Position numbers and translations under genes: made by a program | From: a virus | Reading direction: 5' to 3' (one strand) | Length of the DNA: 24,501 bases | Virus record (IMG/VR): IMGVR_UViG_3300044630_004385 | Coordinates: 1-24,501 of that record | The notes under the pieces: model-generated | Database searches by the model: none | Seen by the model: only the letters and a program-made list of their open reading frames with translations | What the model was told of the DNA's origin: nothing | In this document: piece after piece, positions 17,598-24,501 of the stretch | Numbering within the stretch: position 1 is the stretch's first letter | How the letters are laid out: every line of letters begins with the position of its first letter

Positions 17598-20500
17598 ATG
17601 TCTGATCTTTTCTACTCTCCAGAACAGATTGCGCTTGGTCTTGAGATTTCTGGGGCGCCGCGTAGTGTCACGCAGGCGGCAGGTCTTGGTGGGCTTGCTA
17701 CCTCCACTGCGGATCAGGCTGCGTTCCAGGAGCAGGTTCTTCAACGGGTTAATGTTGGGCTGCAAGGTCTGCGGGCACCGCCCGCACCTGGAGCTTCGGC
17801 TTACTTCAACCCGACTACCAACCAGATGTTTGCCGGTGGACGGGCGTTTGATGTCCGTGATGTCGGCTCGGCGCTCCAGGCGTCGCAGGCTCTTTCCCCT
17901 TCTGAACCCCCTCCTGGCGCTGGCTGGCAGCCGCTGACCCAGCGCGGGTTTTCGGATTACGTCGCTGGCTTCTCTGAGCGCCGTGGCACTGGTGAGTTGC
18001 TGGCGCGCGGCGCGCGTGCTGCCGTTGGTGGTATCGTCGGTGGTGTTGGTCGTGGCATCGAGATGCTCGGTGCGCCCGAGACTGGTCGTGGTATTGCCGA
18101 GGTTGGTGAAGCCATCACCGGCCAGGATGAGTTCGACCGCCAGCGGTCGGCCATGATCCAGCGCAGCAACTCCACGTTCAACAACATCATTGATGCGGCC
18201 ATCGAAGGTGTTCCTTCGGTCCTCACTGGTGGTGCTGCGGCCCTTGCTGGTGGTCTTGTTGGCGGTCCTGCGGGTGCGGCTGTCGGTCTTGGCTTGGCGC
18301 GTGCGCGCACTGTTGGCGCAGTGGGCGGTCTGCTTGCCTCTAGCTTTCCACAGCAGCTGAACAGCTTCTACGAGGCGGCGCGCGACGCGCGGACCCCGGA
18401 TGGTCAACCGGCTTATGATGTTTCCAACCCGCAGGTTCAGTTGGAGATCCTGGCCGGTGCGGTGGGGACCAGCCTCCTCGACATCATCGCCCCTGGCCGT
18501 GTGGCCGGGAGCCTTTCTCGCGCCCTGACTGATGGTGTCCAGCAGGCTAGTCAGCGGTCTGTCACCGGGCTGGCACGAGCCAAGTCGGTGGGCGGTGCTG
18601 CGGCGCGTAGCGGCCTAGAAGAAGCCGGGACTGAGGCACTCCAGACGGTGGTGGAGCAGGCGCTGTTCGACCCGCAGTTCCGTAGCTTGCTGACGGCTAA
18701 CGACTGGAAGGCCCTCGCCCCCTACGTCGTCGAACAGTATGGTGAGAACGCGCTGATTGCAGCGGGTGCGGGTGCTCTGCTGGGCGCTGGCTTTGGTGGC
18801 GCGGGGCGGTTCTTCGAGACTGGGCGTGAGCCGCGCGACATCCTCCAGAGGCAGGGTCAGCAGCCTGCGGTTCCCCCTCAGCAGCAACTCCTACTGGAAG
18901 GGCCGCCGCGCCAACAGCCTCTACTGATGCTGCCCCCGCCGACGCCGCCTACGACGCCGACGCCGCCTACAGATGCTGAGATGTACGGGTTTAGTGCGGG
19001 CGCACTTGGCGACACGATCACGCCGGGCGGTATCTCCTCCATGGAGAACCCACCTGCTCAGAGTGCCATGGTGTGGAACGAGCAGCTTGGTATTTTCGTT
19101 CCTGCGCCGCCGACGCCGACCAGGAGGCCGACTGTACCGTCCTCGGAGGTTATCCCTCTTGGTGGTACGGTCGCGCCGCCGACTGAACAGTTTGGCCCCT
19201 TCGGGCGTGAGCAGTTTGGTCCCACCAGGGCGCAGCCGGTTCCGCCTCTAGCCGTAGAGCCGCAGCGCCCGCCCGTTGTCGCCCCCGAGACCTTTGTTCC
19301 TGGGCTGGAAGCCTTTCGCCGTCAGCCGCCTGCGGCACCGCCGCCGACCCAGCTGGCTGAGACCGAAGCGGGCAACCGCCTCCTGGCGCTGCGCCGTCAG
19401 CTGGAGCTTCAGCAGGCCGAAGCGCAGCGGGCTACCCAGCCGCCAGTGCGGCTGCCCACAGCAGCGGAGATGGATTACGACGCGGCACTGGCCCAGGCCG
19501 CTATGCAGCGCGAGCCGCTGAACGCTGAGGCGGTTATGACATCTCCCAACCGTGGGCTGAACAACGCACGTCGCAATCTGGTGGACCGTTTCAACGGGTT
19601 GACCGAGGCCGAGCAGGACACGGTCCTGGAGGGGTACGACAACAACCCTCTGGCGTTTGAAGACGCCGTTCGCGGTATGAACATGACGCAGGTTCGGCAG
19701 GCACAGGCGGAAATCAACCGCCTTGCTACGACGCCGCGCCCGGCACCGCGTCCCCGTCCTACCCCCGCTGTCGATCTAAGGAGACCCACTCGTGCCGCTG
19801 AAACAGGGCAAGTCGGACAAGGCCGTCTCCGCAAACGTCAGGCAGTTGATGAAGGAGGGGCGGCCCCAGAAACAGGCCGTGGCAATCGCACTCTCCGTCG
19901 CGGAGCGGGGGCGCAAGCCCAAGCCGCGCAAGAAGTAACCCCGGCACCCGCTCCTGCCCCGGCTGAGGAGGTAGCCGCCCCGCGCCCTTTAGAGGTGGCC
20001 GCCGCTCCGGTGGCGGCGGAAGCTCCGGTGGCGGCGGAAGCTCCGGTGGTAACGGCGGAAGCCGCCCCCGTGGCGGAGGTGCCAGCAGCAACCTCCGTCG
20101 CTCCCGTAGCTGAAGCGCCTACCCCGGCACCTGTCCTCACCTCCAGTGCTATGGCTGCGGCCCGCGATGCGGGCCTCACCGTGGAAGAGATGGGCGACGA
20201 GGCGAAGGTTGATCAGGCACAGCAGGGCTGGATCAAGGTTCCTGGCAGCCCGTGGCAGCAGGCTTCGGAGCAGCTTCGTAGCGAGCTGTCTGACCGGATC
20301 GAGGCACGCTCCGAAAAGGGGCAGGATGTTGGTGCCCACATGCAGGCGCTTGATCGCCTGGAGCGCCAGCTTGTCCGTGTGCCGAAGGCACCTACCAGTG
20401 CCACTGCCCCTGACAGCCCGATGTCTCGCTGGGCTTCGGTCATGGAGGATGATGGCCGGGGCTACAACTACCTCAGTCCTAAGGGCCAGCAGGAATGGGC

Positions 20501-23500
20501 AAACGCCCAACCGACGCGCACTGAAGCCGAGCGCATCGCGAAGGCAAACCCTTCGGAAGAGACGGCACGGACCATCAGCTTTATCGACGGCCTTCAGAGG
20601 AAGCTGGATAGCGGTGAGCTTGACTCGGAGCGGGTTGGGAAGATCCTGGACACTCTTGAAAGGGCTGCCAAAAGCGACAACCCGTTTGTCGCAGCAGCAG
20701 CAAAGCGGGCGGGGAACTTCTCCCTCGCGACCTGGAACACCCTGACTGGTACGCGCAACCTGGATGGGTCTGCGGTACGCCCGATGGCACCCGGTCGTGC
20801 CCGGATGCTGGTGCAAACTTTCCTGTCGAAGCTGGTAACTAAGCCAAAAGTTACGGTCGTTGCCAACCAACAGGAGTTGCAGCGGACCAACCCGGCGCTC
20901 TACGCCCAGGCCAACGCGGCTCGCCCTCAGGGCGACTTCGCCACGGCTGCGGCTGCTGGTTACTCCTTCGGTGATGGCAACGTCATCATCTTCACCGACC
21001 GTATCGCCAACGAGCAGCACCTCCGCTTCGTCCTGGCGCACGAGACCTTCGGTCACTTCGGTATGCGTGGCGTCATGCCGGGCGACCGCTTCGACGCTCT
21101 CATGGGGAGCATCTACGACACCGACCCGCAGGCCAAGGCAGCGGCTGATGCTGCCATGGAGGCACGCGGTCTCTCCAAGCCCGAAGCTGTTGAGGAATAC
21201 CTCTCCGACTACGCGGCGCTGTTGAACACCAGCACGGTCGCGCGGGTCTGGAACGCTATCAAGAACATCCTGAGCAAACTGGGCGTGCGCTTCGGTGACA
21301 CCGCCACGCGCTACTTCCTTGACCAGTCCCGTCGCTACGTTCGTGAGGGCCGCCAGGGTGTGACCTTCGATGCGGAAGCAGTCGCGCAGCGCCTACACGC
21401 GGTGGAGACGGGTTCGGCTGGCACTGGCCGTTACAGCCCCGAGGCTGCCTTCTCGGTAAGCTCTCGCGCACAGGTTATGATCGACGGTCTCGCCACTGGC
21501 TATAAGAGCCTTGACGATGTGATGGCCAACATCGTGCGGGCCGGTAAGGGTTTCCGTGGTCAGTTCGACCGGTTCAAGGCTGATGTCCTGAGCCTCTTCA
21601 ACTTCCGGGCGATGGATAACCCTTGGCTATTTGAGCTGAACAAGCTGATCGGGCTGATGAACACGACCGCCATGTCGGTCAAGACGAACATCAACGAGTT
21701 CCTGCGCCCGCTCTACAACATGGACGCCGCCTCGCAGATCCGCATCTCGCAGTTGATGTACGATGTGCGTCAGATGAAGGATGCAGAGTTCAACTCTAGG
21801 AAGCTCCCGAAAGGAAAACTCTATCAAGTCGATAACGAGGGCAACCTCGTACCCAACAAACCCTTGGAGGAGAAGCTCTTCCAGGAAGGTCTGCTTACGC
21901 TGGAGCAGATCCGTGACGGTGTGACCTACAAGTACACCATCGAAGGGACTGACGGGAAACCGCAGACCATCGAGCGCAAGATCGAGGGTCGGCCTAAGTT
22001 CACCGAAGAAGAGTACGCAGCCTATGTGCGTACCCGCCGAGCAGTGGCCAACGTGGAACTGGAGGTTCTGCGCGCCCTCTACAGCGACTTGCTCCAGAAC
22101 CGGACGGTGACGAACCGCGAGGTCAGCCGTCTCATCAAGGGCAAGAAGGGTATCCTGGACACCAAGGATAAGGCGTTCGTCCGCGAGTACGCTGATAAGT
22201 TCCAGGCGTTCTACACGCAGAACGCTGAGGTCGATGCTAGTGGTGTGTATGTGCTGGATACGGCTTCCACACAGAAGGCACGGAAGTTCCTGGAGGCTGT
22301 GAACGCAGCCTTTATCTGGCGCGACACAAAGAACCTTGACCCTGCCCGCGAGGAAGCCGTGCGGGCGTTCTTCCCGGATAAGACCCAGGCTGATGACTTC
22401 ATAGCCAAGCTGAACGACACACGCTCGCGCCGCGATAAGATATCCGACGCCAACCGCCTGAACCTCCAGACTGCCGTGGAACAGCTGGTGCTCAACGAGA
22501 TCGACTATGGGCGGAAAGAGGCGCGCATCAAGGAGAACATCGCGACCGGCTACATCCCGGTATATCGCGAAGGTATGTACCAGATGCGCCTGCGGGCGTT
22601 CATCAATGGGCAGCCTGTAGATGTAAAGCATACACACAAGGATCTGCTGGCCTATTCCCAGTTCGATAACCCGCAAGACGCACTGGATATGGCCACGGCG
22701 TTTAACAACGACCTAAAGGATAAGACCTTTACGCTGCTGGTTAGGGACTCTGCCGGTAACTACTCACCTAAGGAAGTGACCCTGGTTGCCGATACTGGCA
22801 CGGTCATCACCAATGCCATGACCGAACCTGGGTTTGATCTGGATAACTTTCTCTACGGTATGCAGATCCTCGGCCAGAAGCTCGATCCAAAGGTGATGGA
22901 GCGGCTGATTATCCGCACGACCAACCACAACAATGCGCGGCGCGGGCGACTGAAGTTCTCCCAAACCCCTGGCTACGACAACACGCAGGGTATCGTCGCC
23001 ATCTCTCGGCACATCGAGAAGCAGGCGTCTGCGGTGGCTCGTGCGATCACCCGGCAGTCTGTGCGTGAGATGATGGACCTGGGGAATGAGAACTCCAGGG
23101 CGATGCTGAATGGTGACAAGGCAAACGTGGCTAGGCTGCGGGCTGAGTACGACCGCATCAACGCAGACCCCACCTCTACGGCGGATGCGAAGGCTGACAT
23201 CCGTAGCCGCTACACCTTTGCGGTGGCCATGGATCGCAAGACCAACCCGCAGGGGCAGCCCAGCAAGGCCAACCAGTATTACAACGAAGGTGCCAAGGCC
23301 ATCGACTTCCTTGATGGTAGTAAGTTTGTGGATGAGTCTAACTTCGGTGCTGGCCCCATCGCTTCGCGTGTGCGCGCCTATACCAGCATGTTGCAGTTGG
23401 GCGGCTCTATCGCACAGGGCGTGCTGAACCTGCTGAGCATCGAGACCAACTGGAAGCCGTACATGGCGTCCTTCAATCAGCGGAATGGCTTTGGCGCTGG

Positions 23501-24501
23501 GTTCAACTACTTCACGGTCACGGCTGAGTATAACCGCGCGTTCATGAAGATCGGTGCTCCGGGCATGACGAACTTCGCCATGAACGAAGCCAACTTCTAC
23601 GATGCTGGGGCCGAGCCTACTGACAAAACGCTGCTCAAGGACTGGAAGCCGGGCATCGCACAAAGCAAGGCACTCCAGACTAAGTATGGAATGACTGCCG
23701 AGGAGGCACGGGTTATCGCCCGTGAGATCCGCGAAGGTAAGCTGATCCCGGCACAGTCGAACGCCATGACAGCTACAGCCCGTGGCTACAGCACCAATAA
23801 GTGGGCGCTGAAGTTCATGGATACTTGGATGGCACCCTTCAACCTGTCCGAACAGGCTGCTCGTCGCGCTGCCTTCTTGTCTGCCTACCGGCTATTCTAC
23901 AACCGTGGCATCGGTGCTGGGATGGACGCGAAGAAGGCGTCTGAGAGGGCGCGTGAAGAAGCCGTCAGGTCTCTGGACCTGACGCTCGGTGAGTACTCCA
24001 TGATGAACCGCCCTGCCTTCTGGCGCGGCGGGATGCAGTCCTTCCTGTATATGTACAAGGCATACCCCACCACGGTGGTCCAGCTGCTGGCGCGTTTGGA
24101 TCGCCCCGCTCAGCTGAGCGCGCTGGCCGGTCTGTGGCTGCTGGCGGGGATGTCTGGCCTGCCCTTCGCGGAGGATTTGGAAGATCTGATCGACACCCTG
24201 TCCCAGAAACTGGGCCTGGGCCAAGGTAGCATCCGGGCTGAGCTGATCCGCCATATCGAAAGTATCGCGCCGGGTATGTCGGCACCGCTGCTGCGTGGTC
24301 TTATGAATGAGATCGGGTTGGCTGACGTAGCTTCCCGGACTGGGGTGGGCAACCTCCTCCCTGGCACCGACATGTTCCTAGCAGGCGCGGACCAGACCCG
24401 TGCGATGATGGACATCCTTGGTCCAGCCGCTGGCTTCCTGGGAGGCGCTCTCGGGATGGCCACCAATCTGGTGTCCTACCCGTTCTCCTCGACTAAGACC
24501 T
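17598..24501 (+). CDS. Giant polyvalent (PLxRFG-type) virion protein, partial at the 3' end
   Basis: ATG 17598 follows GAAGGACAGG. The frame stays open to the window edge (at least 2301 residues). Residues about 130-160, 205-258 and 383-410 are Gly/Ala-rich and possibly membrane-active; EEAGTEALQTVVEQALF precedes the last. Residues about 415-860 are a Pro/Ala/Gln linker that includes APVAAE repeats. A metallopeptidase-like segment has GDGNVIIFTDRIANEQH and LAHETFGHFGMRG, with HExxGH at 1148-1153. The C-terminal part (FNLSEQAARRAAFLSAYRLF, FLYMYKAYPTTVVQLLARL, GLPFAEDLEDLIDTLSQKLG, GVGNLLPGTDMF) resembles phage PLxRFG proteins. After gp14/gp15-like genes, it occupies the T7 gp16 place and is probably ejected with DNA. 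The zincin site is non-canonical, so activity is uncertain. Confidence 0.75.
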   Translation, partial: MSDLFYSPEQIALGLEISGAPRSVTQAAGLGGLATSTADQAAFQEQVLQRVNVGLQGLRAPPAPGASAYFNPTTNQMFAGGRAFDVRDVGSALQASQALSPSEPPPGAGWQPLTQRGFSDYVAGFSERRGTGELLARGARAAVGGIVGGVGRGIEMLGAPETGRGIAEVGEAITGQDEFDRQRSAMIQRSNSTFNNIIDAAIEGVPSVLTGGAAALAGGLVGGPAGAAVGLGLARARTVGAVGGLLASSFPQQLNSFYEAARDARTPDGQPAYDVSNPQVQLEILAGAVGTSLLDIIAPGRVAGSLSRALTDGVQQASQRSVTGLARAKSVGGAAARSGLEEAGTEALQTVVEQALFDPQFRSLLTANDWKALAPYVVEQYGENALIAAGAGALLGAGFGGAGRFFETGREPRDILQRQGQQPAVPPQQQLLLEGPPRQQPLLMLPPPTPPTTPTPPTDAEMYGFSAGALGDTITPGGISSMENPPAQSAMVWNEQLGIFVPAPPTPTRRPTVPSSEVIPLGGTVAPPTEQFGPFGREQFGPTRAQPVPPLAVEPQRPPVVAPETFVPGLEAFRRQPPAAPPPTQLAETEAGNRLLALRRQLELQQAEAQRATQPPVRLPTAAEMDYDAALAQAAMQREPLNAEAVMTSPNRGLNNARRNLVDRFNGLTEAEQDTVLEGYDNNPLAFEDAVRGMNMTQVRQAQAEINRLATTPRPAPRPRPTPAVDLRRPTRAAETGQVGQGRLRKRQAVDEGGAAPETGRGNRTLRRGAGAQAQAAQEVTPAPAPAPAEEVAAPRPLEVAAAPVAAEAPVAAEAPVVTAEAAPVAEVPAATSVAPVAEAPTPAPVLTSSAMAAARDAGLTVEEMGDEAKVDQAQQGWIKVPGSPWQQASEQLRSELSDRIEARSEKGQDVGAHMQALDRLERQLVRVPKAPTSATAPDSPMSRWASVMEDDGRGYNYLSPKGQQEWANAQPTRTEAERIAKANPSEETARTISFIDGLQRKLDSGELDSERVGKILDTLERAAKSDNPFVAAAAKRAGNFSLATWNTLTGTRNLDGSAVRPMAPGRARMLVQTFLSKLVTKPKVTVVANQQELQRTNPALYAQANAARPQGDFATAAAAGYSFGDGNVIIFTDRIANEQHLRFVLAHETFGHFGMRGVMPGDRFDALMGSIYDTDPQAKAAADAAMEARGLSKPEAVEEYLSDYAALLNTSTVARVWNAIKNILSKLGVRFGDTATRYFLDQSRRYVREGRQGVTFDAEAVAQRLHAVETGSAGTGRYSPEAAFSVSSRAQVMIDGLATGYKSLDDVMANIVRAGKGFRGQFDRFKADVLSLFNFRAMDNPWLFELNKLIGLMNTTAMSVKTNINEFLRPLYNMDAASQIRISQLMYDVRQMKDAEFNSRKLPKGKLYQVDNEGNLVPNKPLEEKLFQEGLLTLEQIRDGVTYKYTIEGTDGKPQTIERKIEGRPKFTEEEYAAYVRTRRAVANVELEVLRALYSDLLQNRTVTNREVSRLIKGKKGILDTKDKAFVREYADKFQAFYTQNAEVDASGVYVLDTASTQKARKFLEAVNAAFIWRDTKNLDPAREEAVRAFFPDKTQADDFIAKLNDTRSRRDKISDANRLNLQTAVEQLVLNEIDYGRKEARIKENIATGYIPVYREGMYQMRLRAFINGQPVDVKHTHKDLLAYSQFDNPQDALDMATAFNNDLKDKTFTLLVRDSAGNYSPKEVTLVADTGTVITNAMTEPGFDLDNFLYGMQILGQKLDPKVMERLIIRTTNHNNARRGRLKFSQTPGYDNTQGIVAISRHIEKQASAVARAITRQSVREMMDLGNENSRAMLNGDKANVARLRAEYDRINADPTSTADAKADIRSRYTFAVAMDRKTNPQGQPSKANQYYNEGAKAIDFLDGSKFVDESNFGAGPIASRVRAYTSMLQLGGSIAQGVLNLLSIETNWKPYMASFNQRNGFGAGFNYFTVTAEYNRAFMKIGAPGMTNFAMNEANFYDAGAEPTDKTLLKDWKPGIAQSKALQTKYGMTAEEARVIAREIREGKLIPAQSNAMTATARGYSTNKWALKFMDTWMAPFNLSEQAARRAAFLSAYRLFYNRGIGAGMDAKKASERAREEAVRSLDLTLGEYSMMNRPAFWRGGMQSFLYMYKAYPTTVVQLLARLDRPAQLSALAGLWLLAGMSGLPFAEDLEDLIDTLSQKLGLGQGSIRAELIRHIESIAPGMSAPLLRGLMNEIGLADVASRTGVGNLLPGTDMFLAGADQTRAMMDILGPAAGFLGGALGMATNLVSYPFSSTKT
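19777..19784 (+). promoter_or_regulatory. Strong internal Shine-Dalgarno for the nested gene
   Basis: TAAGGAGA lies within the giant gene's coding sequence (frame GAT-CTA-AGG-AGA). It is seven bases before a GTG in a different frame. The AAGGAG core and spacing are near-ideal for ribosome binding, and a TAA precedes it in the nested gene's own frame. This makes accidental occurrence less likely and points to real initiation at 19792. Confidence 0.6.
19792..19938 (+). CDS. Nested small basic phage protein (48 aa) in an alternate frame
   Basis: This complete frame runs from GTG 19792 to TAA 19936-19938, shifted by one base relative to the surrounding giant gene. The product starts MPLKQGKSDKAVSANVRQLM and continues KEGRPQKQAVAIALSVAE, ending in a basic RGRKPKPRKK tail. 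From memory, this pattern (P-L-K-x-G-K-S, then an S-x-N-x-x-x-x-M helix, then G-x-P-Q-K-Q-A-V-A-I-A-L-S) recurs in short stand-alone proteins of many phages and prophages, with unknown function. A strong Shine-Dalgarno lies at 19777-19784. By my count it has about 14 Lys/Arg against 3 Asp/Glu, which suggests nucleic-acid or virion association. The giant protein's own residues here (about 732-780) are an Arg/Gly/Ala-rich linker, as expected for overprinting. Confidence 0.7.
   Translation: MPLKQGKSDKAVSANVRQLMKEGRPQKQAVAIALSVAERGRKPKPRKK
20004..20060 (+). repeat. 18-base in-frame minisatellite in the giant gene
   Basis: Two identical 18-base copies (20004-20021 and 20022-20039) and a third diverged copy encode the hexapeptide A-P-V-A-A-E about three times in a Pro/Ala linker. 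The perfect identity of the first two copies suggests recent slippage. The length is a multiple of three, so changes in copy number would alter linker length without shifting the frame. Confidence 0.75.

Noticed and set aside
17103-18407. Long open frame of 434 codons on the - strand (and other antisense frames at 19989-21056, 21627-22676, 22764-23663 and 4295-5062)
   Set aside because: They lie opposite well-supported genes, show low-complexity Arg/Ser/Leu-rich products with no recognisable domain, and are explained by GC-rich codon use on the coding strand.
20146-20745. Open frame of 199 codons on the + strand inside the giant gene
   Set aside because: The product is Arg/Ser/Leu-rich and unrecognisable, and I saw no convincing ribosome binding site, unlike the nested gene at 19792. 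It is a frame shadow.

Overview
This window looks like the structural and lysis module of a tailed double-stranded DNA bacteriophage (or prophage) with T7-like, podovirus-type architecture. Every supported gene lies on the + strand. Genes abut or overlap by 1-4 bases, and no gene-free stretch exceeds about 80 bases. No terminase, capsid, polymerase or integrase gene is inside the window, so host and genome type cannot be fixed. The fibre types (an N-terminal motif of the kind TRAGKG-PLTNDEVDANF, and 'L-DTP-Y' repeat arrays) are, from general knowledge, common in aquatic phages. The spanin pair implies a Gram-negative host.

Layout. Positions 2-1472: the end of an unknown gene, then two head-tail adaptor or tail proteins. 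1482-3801: a BppU-like beta-sandwich protein, two tiny genes (55 and 35 codons), a beta-helix fibre and a small beta-rich protein. 3785-8565: two tandem paralogous fibre proteins, each with eight 'L-DTP-Y' repeats, a YadA-head-like section and a shared beta domain; the second adds cadherin-like repeats. 8562-9077: a protein resembling heme oxygenase. 9105-10360: a lysis cassette (membrane/coiled-coil protein, GH24 endolysin with a C-terminal anchor, Rz-like and Rz1-like spanins). 10361-10441: the only real intergenic gap, with overlapping stem-loops. 10442-17582: a four-cysteine mini-protein, a large tail protein, two small virion-type proteins, a GNAT-like protein and two alanine-rich internal virion proteins. 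17598 to the end: an unfinished giant 'polyvalent' (PLxRFG-type) protein of at least 2301 residues.

The most notable observation is a complete 48-codon gene (19792-19938) nested in another frame of the giant gene. It has a near-perfect Shine-Dalgarno sequence and encodes a protein resembling a recurrent small basic phage protein. It may be a relic of a gene boundary swallowed when two genes fused.

Working model (inference): the adaptors and large tail protein complete the tail, and the fibres recognise the host. The alanine-rich internal proteins and the giant protein are probably packaged in the head and ejected with the DNA. The lysis cassette releases progeny. All function calls come from reading the translated sequence and recalling families; no database search was run.
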